From an uncultured Roseburia sp. (lineage in GTDB: Bacteria; Bacillota; Clostridia; Lachnospirales; Lachnospiraceae): DNA of 24,484 nucleotides. Positions 1 through 7,133 of the stretch are shown here, one piece after another. The stretch covers positions 1 to 24,484 of the forward strand of contig CAKRLC010000031.1 in the NCBI GenBank assembly GCA_934358955.1, given 5' to 3'. Both the position numbers and the translations under genes were made by a program. The notes beneath the pieces are model-generated. The model had not been told where the DNA came from, did no database searches, and worked only from the letters and a program-made list of their open reading frames with translations. The stretch's first letter is position 1; every line of letters begins with the position of its first letter.

Positions 1-330
1 GACACTGAAATCCCGGTTATATGGGAAGATAATCAGACTGTGCAAGAACTTATGGAAGAAGCTGGCAAAGGTGATATCGTAGTGCAGATGTCTATGTATA
101 GCGACAATGAGCAGGTTGGTTCTCTGGGAAAAAGTTATACAAAAAATGATGAGCAGATAACTACTCATAGCGGTGATATAGTTCTATACAGTGGAGACAA
201 AATAGTAGTGTTTTATGGATCAAATTCATGGGCATATACCAGACTGGGGAAAATGAATATTCCAGAAGGTGATGTGACAGAACTTTTGTCAAATGGGGAT
301 ATCACTTTGAAAATAGTAATTGCGAAATAG
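1..330 (+). CDS. Cyclophilin-like fold protein, 3' part (5' end outside window)
   Basis: The frame is open from base 1 to the TAG at 328-330, so the gene begins upstream and about 109 C-terminal residues are visible. GTG at 40-42 is probably just an internal Val codon. The residues fit the small bacterial cyclophilin-like beta-barrel domain (DUF/Cyclophil_like type): a QELMEEAGKGDIVVQMSMYS segment, then GDIVLYSGDKIVVFYGSNSW and a closing YTRLGKM...ITLKIVIAK strand. In that family the G-D-I-V-L-Y and F-Y-G-x-N-S-W segments are characteristic. Such proteins are often lipoproteins or follow flavodoxin genes; the N-terminus that would show a signal peptide is missing. Biochemical role is not established. 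Family assignment is by eye. Confidence 0.7.
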   Translation, partial: DTEIPVIWEDNQTVQELMEEAGKGDIVVQMSMYSDNEQVGSLGKSYTKNDEQITTHSGDIVLYSGDKIVVFYGSNSWAYTRLGKMNIPEGDVTELLSNGDITLKIVIAK

Positions 331-654
331 TGAGTAAATCAGAATGTTGTTTTCTATTGCAAGGAAATCGACAAGTTCCAGTTGTGCGATAATCAGTTGA
401 CGGCGTGTGGTCAGGCCGGAGAAAATTGGTTTAACTAAGGGTTCTCTTACCAGATAACGTCAGGGGAAGAAATGCTTGCAAGGTTTACATCAGCAGTTGC
501 AATCAGTTTCGCCTACCAGATAATACCAGAGTGAAACAAGTCTGATTCGACGCAGAATGAAAAGATTTGATGAAAAATGATCAATTCCGATGCCTTTGGA
601 AGAGAAAAAAGAATAGATTTGAGAGAAAAAGACATCGAATTCATTAACAAAGTG

Positions 655-756
655 GAAAATCGATGCTTTTGCCTTTCAAAAGCGGCTGTGATATGAGAAA
701 ACAGCCAGGGATATTGAGTAAGGGACCTTCACTTTGAGGCAAGAAAAGCATCGAAT
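655..756. repeat. Long imperfect hairpin with nested inner stem
   Basis: The arm at 660-670 (TCGATGCTTTT) pairs perfectly with 744-754. The pairing continues, after a bulge, as GCCT 671-674 with AGGC 737-740 and CAAA 677-680 with TTTG 733-736. Inside it, GGCTGT 684-689 pairs with ACAGCC 701-706. No poly-T tract follows on either strand where a terminator would need one. It could be an unrecognised structured RNA, a palindromic repeat element, or the wreck of one. No function is assigned. Confidence 0.5.
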
Positions 757-775
757 AAGAAAACTTTTTTAAATA

Positions 776-797
776 CCGATGCCAGCGACAGCATCGG
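776..797 (-). terminator. Possible weak terminator of the Lrp gene
   Basis: CCGATGC (776-782) and GCATCGG (791-797) form a perfect 7-bp stem with an 8-base loop, 33 bp beyond the stop of the minus-strand Lrp gene. Read on the minus strand the stem is followed by TATTTAAAAAAG, so the U-tract is poor. Position supports a terminator; the tail does not. It may instead belong to the repeat cluster around it. Confidence 0.35.
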
Positions 798-830
798 AAA
801 ATGATATGAAATAGAAATCGTGGATTACTT

Positions 831-1289
831 CTATAGCCGTAATCCTTTAATGTCTTTCATACGAGATAAGATGGTATTACAACTGCAGCTGATAACGCCA
901 GGCAGTGCATCGATGACAGTGTGCAGGAAGTGTTCCATTTCATCGCTTGATGAAGCAACGGCATGTACATGCAGTTTGTCTCTTCCTGTGACACGGTAAA
1001 TCTGTGTGACAGTATCATTTTTAAGTAATATATCTGTCACCTGGGATAAATGGTCTGGCTTTGTTTCAATTTCAAAATAGCAGGATACCGCACCGTTTAT
1101 TTTTTGAGGATTTATGATGGTTGTATATTCTTCAATTACCCCTTTCTTCTCCAAAGCCTGAATCCGGGCTTTTACTGCAACTCTGGAAATACCGATTTTT
1201 TCACCGATATCCGAGTAAGAGAATCGTGCATTTTCTATCAGTAACTGGATAATCTTCTGATCCAGTTCATCTAAACCGTTCAGGTACAT
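831..1289 (-). CDS. Lrp/AsnC family transcriptional regulator
   Basis: A 152-residue protein of the usual length for Lrp/AsnC (feast/famine) regulators, which bind DNA as dimers or octamers and respond to amino acids or related ligands. Residues about 5-50 (LDELDQKIIQLLIENARFSY...) are the AsnC helix-turn-helix with the SRVAVKARIQALEKKGVI recognition region. Residues about 65-145 form the RAM ligand-binding alpha/beta domain (YFEIETKP...). The ATG at 1287-1289 is preceded on the minus strand by AGGAGGGG at good spacing. It is divergent from the MATE exporter, sharing a short regulatory region, so it may control that exporter and itself. Ligand unknown. Confidence 0.9.
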   Translation of the reverse strand: MYLNGLDELDQKIIQLLIENARFSYSDIGEKIGISRVAVKARIQALEKKGVIEEYTTIINPQKINGAVSCYFEIETKPDHLSQVTDILLKNDTVTQIYRVTGRDKLHVHAVASSSDEMEHFLHTVIDALPGVISCSCNTILSRMKDIKGLRL

Positions 1290-1340
1290 AAGTGCCCCTC
1301 CTGTAAAATCATATCCTTTGGATAGTAGTTTTTCTTAAAT

Positions 1341-1369
1341 ATCATATCATTTATGCCACTAAAAGTAAA
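1341..1369 (-). promoter_or_regulatory. Candidate promoter of the Lrp gene
   Basis: On the minus strand TTTACT (1364-1369) and TATGAT (1341-1346) are separated by exactly 17 bp, and the box lies about 50 bp upstream of the ATG. ATCATATC occurs as a direct repeat at 1308-1315 and 1341-1348, a possible self-regulation site. Confidence 0.5.
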
Positions 1370-1376
1370 AGGCAGA

Positions 1377-1405
1377 TTGACTTATTCGTGGTAACTGCAT
1401 ATAAT
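1377..1405 (+). promoter_or_regulatory. Promoter of the first MATE gene
   Basis: TTGACT (1377-1382), a 17-bp spacer and a perfect TATAAT (1400-1405). Its -35 lies only 7 bp from the -35 of the divergent Lrp promoter, so one bound regulator could influence both. Confidence 0.75.
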
Positions 1406-1482
1406 TGTTCCGTAACGAAACTTAAAACTTACGTTTTGAAGATGAGAGATGACTTTTCGTGAAGGGATGAATAAGTAAAATT

Positions 1483-2847
1483 ATGAAACAAAGTTACAAT
1501 AAGAGAATGTCAAAAGAGGAGTATTTGATTACCGATGCGCCCCTGAAAGCGCTGACGGTTTTTGCAATGCCGATGATTCTCGGCAGTTTTTTTCAGCAGG
1601 TATACAATATGGCTGACTCCATTATCGTCGGCCAGTTTGTGGGTTCCGCTGCACTTGCAGCTGTCGGTGCCTGTGCAGCACTGACCAATGTTTTCATTTG
1701 TGTGGCGCTGGGAGCCGGTGTCGGCGCCGGTGTGCTTGTGAGCCGCTATTTTGGTGCCAGGGAGTATGGAAAAATGAAAACCATCGTGTCAACGTCTTTG
1801 CTTAGCTTTTTAATTCTGAGCATAGCGCTTGGTATTTTTGGCTTTTGCTTTTCCCATTCGATGATGAGTGCGTTGCAAACGCCTGTTGATATACTGGATG
1901 ATGCAGTGTTGTATTTGCGGGTCTATTTTGTGGGCTTTCCATTTTTGTTTATGTACAACATTCTTTCAACGATGTTCACTTCCATAGGCGAATCAAAAAT
2001 CCCACTGGGACTTTTGATATTTTCGTCAATCTTAAACATTTTTATGGATCTTTGGATGGTAGCCGGACTTGATCTCGGCGTGTTCGGTGCGGCACTTGCA
2101 ACACTGATCGCGCAGGGCATTTCGGCCGTGTTTTCGTTTTTGATTTTCTTTTGTCGGATGAGGCGATATAAGAGTACGTTTCATCGATTTGACTGGCGGG
2201 AGCTGCATTCCATGCTTCGGATCGCTGTTCCGTCAGTTTTGCAGCAGTCTACGGTGTCCATTGGTATGATGATCGTACAGGCGGTTGTAAATCCTTTCGG
2301 CACACAGGCACTCGCAGGATATGCGGCGACGATGCGGGTAGAGAATGTTTTTTCTCTGATTTTTGTATCCATCGGAAACGCAGTTTCGCCATATGTTTCC
2401 CAGAACCTTGGTGCAAACAAACCACAGCGTATCAAAAAAGGCTACCAGGCTGCATTGGTGCTGGATGCATGCTTTGCAGCCATTGCATTTCTCATTATTG
2501 CGACGCTGCAAACGCAGATTTCCTCGCTATTCCTTGGAAAGGATGGAACAGCCCTGGCCTATCAGGTATCCGGGGATTATATGAGATGGCTTAGCTATTT
2601 CTTCATCTTTATGGGAATTAAAATGGCAACCGACGGAGTTCTTCGTGGTCTGGGGATCATGCGCCCGTTCCTCATTGCAAACATGGTAAACCTCGCGATC
2701 CGTCTGTCCGTTGCTTTGATTTGTGCACCGCGTTTTGGTATTGCATTTGTCTGGCTTGCTGTACCGGCTGGCTGGTTTGCAAATTTTTTAATATCCTATG
2801 CGGCTCTCAGAAAATCATGGCCGACGGATAAAGAAGTACTATTGTAA
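1483..2847 (+). CDS. MATE family multidrug/metabolite efflux transporter
   Basis: 454 residues, typical for MATE exporters that use H+ or Na+ gradients to expel cationic drugs or metabolites across the cytoplasmic membrane. The first MatE repeat begins about residue 20 with the P-M-I-L-G-S-F-F-Q-Q-V-Y-N-M-A-D-S-I-I-V-G pattern; the second begins about residue 245 (VPSVLQQSTVSIGMMIVQAVV). About 12 membrane segments are evident. No strong Shine-Dalgarno precedes ATG 1483 (GAAGGG is far, at about 1461); an in-frame ATG at 1507 is an alternative start with GAGA just upstream. Only 36 bp separate it from the next gene, implying co-transcription with the dehydrogenase. Substrate unknown. Confidence 0.9.
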   Translation: MKQSYNKRMSKEEYLITDAPLKALTVFAMPMILGSFFQQVYNMADSIIVGQFVGSAALAAVGACAALTNVFICVALGAGVGAGVLVSRYFGAREYGKMKTIVSTSLLSFLILSIALGIFGFCFSHSMMSALQTPVDILDDAVLYLRVYFVGFPFLFMYNILSTMFTSIGESKIPLGLLIFSSILNIFMDLWMVAGLDLGVFGAALATLIAQGISAVFSFLIFFCRMRRYKSTFHRFDWRELHSMLRIAVPSVLQQSTVSIGMMIVQAVVNPFGTQALAGYAATMRVENVFSLIFVSIGNAVSPYVSQNLGANKPQRIKKGYQAALVLDACFAAIAFLIIATLQTQISSLFLGKDGTALAYQVSGDYMRWLSYFFIFMGIKMATDGVLRGLGIMRPFLIANMVNLAIRLSVALICAPRFGIAFVWLAVPAGWFANFLISYAALRKSWPTDKEVLL

Positions 2848-2883
2848 TAACTAAAAACAAATTTATAAGGAGGACTTTATATT

Positions 2884-3840
2884 ATGAACGATAAATGTGT
2901 GGTATTGAATGCAAAGAAAATGAATTTTGATGGAAAGCTGGATTTTTCCATCTTATCTTCTGATGTTACAGTATACGATGATACGACAGAACAGCAGTTG
3001 TCAGAGCGTATTCAGGGCGCAGATATCATTGTAACAAAGGAGATGTCTGTAAGTGCAGAAATGATACAGAGATTTCCGGAATCTGTGAAACTGATCTGTG
3101 AGGCAGGGACAGGATATAATAATATTGATCTTGAGGCAGCACGAAAGAGGGGGATTACAGTCTGCAACATCCCGGCATATAGCACAGAACGTGTGGCACA
3201 TACTGCGATCATGATGATTTTGAATCTGAGCTCTGCAATGCAGGTACAGATGAAGATGTTAGCATGTGGAAATCATGACAATTTTACCAGAAATCTTCAG
3301 GTTCCTCATGTTGAGGTGAACGGTAAAACACTTGGTATTATAGGTGCGGGACATATTGGCAGGAAAGTCATACAGATCGCACAGGCGTTGGATATGAATA
3401 TACTTGTGTACACCAGGACACCGAGAGAGGATGAGAAAGGGATCCGTTATGTATCGCTTGAGGAATTACTTACAAACAGTGATTACGTTTCCCTGCATTG
3501 TCCATTGACAGAAAGTACAAAGCATATGATCAACAAAGAGACTTTATCGCTTATGAAGCCATCCGCATTTATCATTAATACGTCAAGAGGTGCGCTTATT
3601 GATGAGGCTGCTCTGATAGAGGCATTGGAAAATGGTACGATCGCAGGAGCCGGACTTGATGTTCAGGAAATTGAGCCACCTAAGGAGAATAGTCCTCTTT
3701 ATACTATGGATAATGTTCTTTTGACCCCACATATGGGATGGAAAGGACTTGAGACAAGACAGCGGCTGGTTTCCATTCTGGCAGATAATATAAAGAAGTT
3801 TATGGGAGGAAATCCAATCAATGTTGTATCAGGTCGATAG
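2884..3840 (+). CDS. NAD-dependent D-2-hydroxyacid dehydrogenase
   Basis: A 318-residue member of the D-isomer specific 2-hydroxyacid dehydrogenase family (hydroxypyruvate/glyoxylate reductase, D-lactate or phosphoglycerate dehydrogenase relatives), which interconvert 2-keto and D-2-hydroxy acids with NAD(H). The Rossmann glycine motif GAGHIG sits at about 154-159. The catalytic triad is visible: Arg235 in INTSRG, Glu264 in QEIEPP and His283 in TPHMGW. The C-terminal PHMGWKGLETRQRL is closest in feel to HprA-like glycerate dehydrogenases. AAGGAGGA lies 8-9 bp before the ATG. It follows the MATE gene closely and is probably in its operon. Exact substrate cannot be told from sequence. Confidence 0.88.
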   Translation: MNDKCVVLNAKKMNFDGKLDFSILSSDVTVYDDTTEQQLSERIQGADIIVTKEMSVSAEMIQRFPESVKLICEAGTGYNNIDLEAARKRGITVCNIPAYSTERVAHTAIMMILNLSSAMQVQMKMLACGNHDNFTRNLQVPHVEVNGKTLGIIGAGHIGRKVIQIAQALDMNILVYTRTPREDEKGIRYVSLEELLTNSDYVSLHCPLTESTKHMINKETLSLMKPSAFIINTSRGALIDEAALIEALENGTIAGAGLDVQEIEPPKENSPLYTMDNVLLTPHMGWKGLETRQRLVSILADNIKKFMGGNPINVVSGR

Positions 3841-3853
3841 TAGCTGGTATAAT
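3824..3853 (+). promoter_or_regulatory. Extended -10 promoter of the FMN oxidoreductase gene
   Basis: TGGTATAAT (3845-3853) is a perfect -10 with TGn extension. TTGTAT (3824-3829) 18 bp upstream, inside the end of the dehydrogenase gene, is a partial -35. It allows this gene to be expressed apart from the upstream operon. Confidence 0.6.
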
Positions 3854-3895
3854 AAATTATAAAATCTGTAGACCAGTATGTGGAGAAGAAAAGCA

Positions 3896-4432
3896 ATGAA
3901 AAAGGTATTGATTATTTCAAGCTCACCTAGAAAAAAAGGTAATTCACAAATTTTATGTGAGCAGTTCCAAAAAGGAGCAGAAGAAAAAGGGCATCAGGTG
4001 AAAATCATACGGATCATGGAGCAGAATATAGGCTTTTGCAGAGCCTGTGATGGCTGTATGAGAAATGGTGGCACCTGTGTATTAAAAGATGATATGGCTG
4101 AAAACTTGAAACTGTTTCAGGAGGCAGATGTACTTGTACTGGCTACTCCGGTTTATTTTTATGGAATCAGCGCCCAGATGAAGACCTTTATTGACCGTAC
4201 ATATCCTATCTGGCAGCATCTGGGTAAAAAAGAGGTTTACTATATTATATCAGCTGGTCTGGGTGAGGACATTATTGAAAGATCGCTTGGTGATCTGAAT
4301 GGTTTTGTAGAGCATCTGGAAGAATACAAGATTGCAGGAAAGATATATGCGGCAAACGTGATGGATGCTGGATTGGTCAGAAATCAAAGTATTTTTCAAA
4401 AAGCCTATGATATGGGATATTCTATTCTATAG
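3896..4432 (+). CDS. NAD(P)H-dependent FMN reductase / iron-sulfur flavoprotein-like
   Basis: 178 residues of the flavodoxin-like NADPH-dependent FMN reductase family. The N-terminus MKKVLIISSSPRKKGNSQ is the first beta strand plus the FMN phosphate-binding loop. CRACDGCMRNGGTCVLKDDM has the CxxCxxC arrangement common in this flavoprotein subgroup, where it may be redox-active. ATPVYFYGISAQMKTFIDR is the usual FMN-contacting segment. An in-frame ATG at 3878 exists, but ATG 3896 is preferred: GGAGAA at 3882-3887 sits 8 bp upstream, and family proteins start with M-K-K-V-L-I. Likely a cytoplasmic oxidoreductase for quinones, disulfides or other acceptors; substrate unknown. Confidence 0.87.
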   Translation: MKKVLIISSSPRKKGNSQILCEQFQKGAEEKGHQVKIIRIMEQNIGFCRACDGCMRNGGTCVLKDDMAENLKLFQEADVLVLATPVYFYGISAQMKTFIDRTYPIWQHLGKKEVYYIISAGLGEDIIERSLGDLNGFVEHLEEYKIAGKIYAANVMDAGLVRNQSIFQKAYDMGYSIL

Positions 4433-4501
4433 ACTTAATTGTGTCAGCTTACATGTATTCTTGGAGCAAAAATGACTGGAATGTTGAATGGTTGCTATTT
4501 A

Positions 4502-4531
4502 TTGCAGAAATGTATATAAATGTAATATAAT
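4502..4531 (+). promoter_or_regulatory. Weak candidate promoter of the small membrane protein gene
   Basis: TATAAT at 4526-4531 lies in a very AT-rich stretch, with TTGCAG (4502-4507) 18 bp upstream. The -35 matches the consensus only in its first three bases. Confidence 0.35.
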
Positions 4532-4576
4532 ATATTAAAAGGCATTAAAATATTTTAAGGTGAGGAGTGTGATCGC

Positions 4577-4972
4577 ATGAAAAGAAAAGTTGCTTTATCG
4601 GTAGCGTTTGTCATAAGTCTTATGCCAATGTTGTTGAATCAATATGGCGGTCACAAAGGGATACAGGAAATCACAGGACTCATAAATTTACTCAATCCCA
4701 TCGGAATCGTGTCAGTACTCCTGTTTGCAGCAGGTGTATGGATACCTTTTAAGAAACAGGTCATCGGTAAATATATCGGTATGATGGGAACGATTGGCAT
4801 TGTTATTTCGGAATTGTATGAGTTCTTCATATGGCATGTGCAGACGATCACCGGTAAGACAAGTATACAGCTAAGCATTCAATTTGCATTTCTGGAGTTT
4901 TATATTGGCTTGGCAGTTTCTGTCGCGATGGTGATTTTTTACCTGGTTATGGTAGAAAAAAGAATAAAATAA
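4577..4972 (+). CDS. Small membrane protein of unknown function
   Basis: 131 residues with about four hydrophobic segments: near 5-20 (ALSVAFVISLMPMLL), 38-55 (LNPIGIVSVLLFAAGVWI), 65-85 (GKYIGMMGTIGIVISELYEF) and 103-125 (FAFLEFYIGLAVSVAMVIFYLVM). Short basic ends (MKRK..., ...VEKRIK) flank them. AGGAG lies 9 bp before the ATG and a clear terminator follows 13 bp after the stop, so it is a genuine single-gene unit. I do not recognise the family; the pattern gives no catalytic residues. It lies between an FMN oxidoreductase and cardiolipin synthase, with no evident functional link to either. Confidence 0.75.
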   Translation: MKRKVALSVAFVISLMPMLLNQYGGHKGIQEITGLINLLNPIGIVSVLLFAAGVWIPFKKQVIGKYIGMMGTIGIVISELYEFFIWHVQTITGKTSIQLSIQFAFLEFYIGLAVSVAMVIFYLVMVEKRIK

Positions 4973-4985
4973 AAATTTTTACAAG

Positions 4986-5013
4986 AGCCATCAGAGCAAT
5001 TCTGGTGGCTTTT
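4986..5013 (+). terminator. Intrinsic terminator after the small membrane protein gene
   Basis: A 10-bp stem (AGCCATCAGA, 4986-4995, with TCTGGTGGCT, 5001-5010; one G-T pair) and a 5-base loop are followed by TTTTC. Confidence 0.75.
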
Positions 5014-5038
5014 CTGTCCGAAAATATGTGAAATTTCA

Positions 5039-5067
5039 TTGATTCATATGTAAGATTGTAATACAAT
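5039..5067 (+). promoter_or_regulatory. Candidate promoter of cardiolipin synthase, upstream of a MITE
   Basis: TTGATT (5039-5044), a 17-bp spacer and TACAAT (5062-5067). The -10 is embedded in the palindrome ATTGTAATACAAT (5055-5067). The expected transcription start is near 5074, so the inserted repeat element at 5079-5313 would be carried in the 5' leader of the cls mRNA. Confidence 0.5.
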
Positions 5068-5078
5068 ATTCTGATATG

Positions 5079-5313
5079 GATTCGGGTGTCAAAAGGTCTG
5101 CATCTTAGCTTAGAATGTCAAATTGCACAAAAAAATATTTCAAGTTTCATTGTGCAAAACATTCCGATAAGCCTCTGAAAGCGTGAATCGTGTTCAGCAG
5201 AGACTTCCACGCTTCATGAGTCTTATCTCCATTGCACAAAGAGAAACTTTCCATATTTCTTTTGTGCAATTTGTCAATAAAGATTATGAAACAGACCTTT
5301 TGACACCCGAATC
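5079..5313. mobile_element. MITE-like non-autonomous element with perfect 22-bp TIRs
   Basis: The 22 bases at 5079-5100 (beginning GATTCGGGTGTC) are the exact reverse complement of 5292-5313 (ending GACACCCGAATC). The flanks carry direct repeats: TGATATG at 5072-5078 and 5314-5320, or CTGATATGG (5071-5079 and 5313-5321) if the outer G/C pair belongs to the target. Inside there is a second inverted pair, TGTCAAATTGCACAAAA at 5116-5132 against 5260-5276 with one mismatch. A third, imperfect pair lies around the centre (5165-5184 against about 5208-5227), so almost the whole 235 bp can fold back on itself. No transposase is encoded; a related IS elsewhere would have to mobilise it. Each TIR carries an outward-facing TTGACA. 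Confidence 0.85.
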
Positions 5314-5362
5314 TGATATGGTAATTGCACGAAAAATAGTTCTTTCATAGGAGGAAAGTGAC

Positions 5363-6922
5363 ATGAAACAGGATACGCTTGAGGGCAGGGCCAAAACAAA
5401 AAACGGTGTGAAGCGGCTTGTTTTTTCGGGGGTCTGTATTTTGCTGGAAGCTGTTTTTATTATCAGTCTGATCACAAAGTTAAATGATTATGCAGAGATC
5501 ATTAACCTGCTGACGAGGCTGGCAGGCGTTGTATTGGTGCTGGCGCTGTATGCGTCGAATCAGACTTCGTCCATGAAAATGCCATGGGTGATATTAATCC
5601 TTGTTTTCCCGGTCATGGGTGTTGGATTATATCTTTTGATCGGTTTAAATGGTGGAACACATAAAATGCGGGAACGCTATGAGGAGATTGACAGCACGTT
5701 GCTGCCACTGCTTCCGGATCATAAGGAAGAACTTGAGACCTTAAAAGAAAAAATCCCAAAAGCCGGAAATATTTCAGAATATATCTGGAGAAATGCAAAA
5801 TATCCGGTTTATCAGAATACGGATGTTACCTATTATAATGAAGCAATTAAGGGACTAGAGGCGCAGCTGGAAGACCTTTCAAAAGCGGAGCATTTTATTT
5901 TTATGGAATATCATGCAATCGAAGACGCACAGGCATGGCACAGAATCCAAAATGTTTTGGAAGAGCGTGTGAAGGCTGGTGTAGAGGTTCGCGTCTTTTA
6001 TGATGATATGGGTTCCATTGGATTTATCAATACGGACTTTATCAAAAAAATGGAAAAGGTAGGGATTCATTGCAAGGTATTCAATCCGTTTACACCAGGA
6101 TTAAATGTTTTCCTGAATAACCGCGACCACCGAAAAATCACAGTGATCGATGGAAAAGTGGGATTTACGGGAGGATATAACCTTGCGAATGAGTACTTTA
6201 ACCTGACACATCCTTATGGACAGTGGAAAGATACCGGCATACGACTGGAAGGAGAGGCTGTCCAGTCATTGACGGTTACGTTCTTGGAAATGTGGAATGC
6301 AGCCAGCAAAAAAGAAAACAACGATACGGATTTTGGAAAATTTCTGGTCAAGTCAGACTATCAGGCAAAAGAGACAGGATTTGTCCAGCCGTATGCGGAC
6401 AGCCCAATGGATAATGAACAGGTAGGGGAAGAGGTCTATATTAGTATGGTAAATAAAGCAGAAAAATATTGCTGGTTTATAACACCGTATCTGATCATCA
6501 CGGATGAAATGACGCATGCCATGTGTCTGGCAGCAAAGCGCGGGGTGGATGTCAGGATCATTACACCGGGCATCCCGGATAAGAAGCTGATTTACAGTGT
6601 TACCCGTTCTTTTTACCATGGACTGGTAAAAAACGGTGTGCGCATTTACGAGTGGACACCGGGATTTTGCCATGCAAAAATGAGTGTTGCAGATGACTGC
6701 ATGGCGACCTGCGGAACGATCAATTTGGATTACAGAAGTCTGTACCATCATTTTGAAAATGGATGCTTTATGGCAGATAATAAAGCAGTTCTGGATATAA
6801 AACAGGATCTGACAGAAACATTAAAGGAATGCTGTGAAGTTACAGAAAAATATAAGACAGGCCGAAGTGCATATTTACGCCTGGGACAGTTGTTTATGAG
6901 ATTGTTTGCGGGGTTGCTGTGA
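5363..6922 (+). CDS. cls: Cardiolipin synthase (phospholipase D superfamily)
   Basis: 519 residues, the usual length of Firmicutes cardiolipin synthases, which condense two phosphatidylglycerols into cardiolipin plus glycerol at the membrane. Hydrophobic segments lie at about 18-38, 44-62 and 72-94. Two PLD phosphodiesterase motifs are intact: H256-x-K258-x4-D263 (NNRDHRKITVIDG) and H437-x-K439-x4-D444 (GFCHAKMSVADD), each followed by the usual G-G-x-N or G-x-x-N residues. AGGAGGAAAG precedes ATG 5363. The gene is bracketed by a MITE in its leader and a 74-bp inverted partial copy immediately after its stop. Confidence 0.95.
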   Translation: MKQDTLEGRAKTKNGVKRLVFSGVCILLEAVFIISLITKLNDYAEIINLLTRLAGVVLVLALYASNQTSSMKMPWVILILVFPVMGVGLYLLIGLNGGTHKMRERYEEIDSTLLPLLPDHKEELETLKEKIPKAGNISEYIWRNAKYPVYQNTDVTYYNEAIKGLEAQLEDLSKAEHFIFMEYHAIEDAQAWHRIQNVLEERVKAGVEVRVFYDDMGSIGFINTDFIKKMEKVGIHCKVFNPFTPGLNVFLNNRDHRKITVIDGKVGFTGGYNLANEYFNLTHPYGQWKDTGIRLEGEAVQSLTVTFLEMWNAASKKENNDTDFGKFLVKSDYQAKETGFVQPYADSPMDNEQVGEEVYISMVNKAEKYCWFITPYLIITDEMTHAMCLAAKRGVDVRIITPGIPDKKLIYSVTRSFYHGLVKNGVRIYEWTPGFCHAKMSVADDCMATCGTINLDYRSLYHHFENGCFMADNKAVLDIKQDLTETLKECCEVTEKYKTGRSAYLRLGQLFMRLFAGLL

Positions 6923-6924
6923 TA

Positions 6925-7030
6925 GATTCACGCTTTCAGAGGCTTATCGGAATGTTTTGCACAATGAAACTTGCAATATTTTTTTGTGCAATTTGACATC
7001 ATAAACTTAAATGCAGTCCTTTTCAAAACA
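6925..7030 (-). mobile_element. Inverted partial copy of the MITE-like element
   Basis: Bases 6925-6998 are the reverse complement of 5116-5189 with a single mismatch over 74 bp. Past 6998 the likeness to the outer end of the element continues in degraded form to about 7030 (ATGCAG-CCTTTT kept, TIR tip lost). The copy therefore holds roughly the left half of the element, cut at the centre of the palindrome 2 bp after the cls stop. TTGCACAA (6958-6965) and TTGTGCAA (6984-6991) can still pair and might act as a weak transcription barrier. Confidence 0.8.
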
Positions 7031-7032
7031 AG

Positions 7033-7076
7033 TTGTTGTAAAAAGCCGTGCATAGTTATAAAATAGTAAAAAGCCG
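7033..7076 (+). promoter_or_regulatory. Weak promoter and direct repeats before pncB
   Basis: TATAAA (7057-7062) has TTGTTG (7033-7038) 18 bp upstream. GTAAAAAGCCG occurs twice, at 7038-7048 and 7066-7076, flanking the -10 at a 28-bp offset, and could be a tandem binding site. Confidence 0.35.
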
Positions 7077-7133
7077 CATGAAGGGTTTTGCGCCCAAAAT
7101 TAAGATAGCAGCAGGAAACAGATAGAAACAGAA

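Larger units (their letters stand above)
331..830. other. Gene-poor 500-bp gap with inverted CGATGC repeats
   Basis: No gene with a start codon and ribosome binding site is visible. A start-less open frame at 435-545 (+) encodes about 36 residues and contains the tetrapeptide LPDN twice; the matching DNA repeat TACCAGATAA occurs at 448-457 and 514-523. It may be a gene remnant. From 587 on, the motif CGATGC recurs in both orientations (588-593, 661-666, 748-753 as GCATCG, 777-782, 791-796 as GCATCG), building nested hairpins described separately. The gap separates two convergent genes. Confidence 0.5.

Noticed and set aside
5055..5067. ATTGTAATACAAT as a specific operator
   Set aside because: It coincides with the -10 of the cls promoter and is AT-rich; no known regulator motif was recognised with confidence.
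5079..5313. Remnant of a transposase-bearing IS
   Set aside because: No reading frame of useful length lies between the perfect ends, and the interior is itself palindromic, as in MITEs rather than deleted IS copies.
6353..6751. 132-codon minus-strand frame within cardiolipin synthase
   Set aside because: Overlaps the second PLD motif of cls, has no Shine-Dalgarno and shows no recognisable domain.
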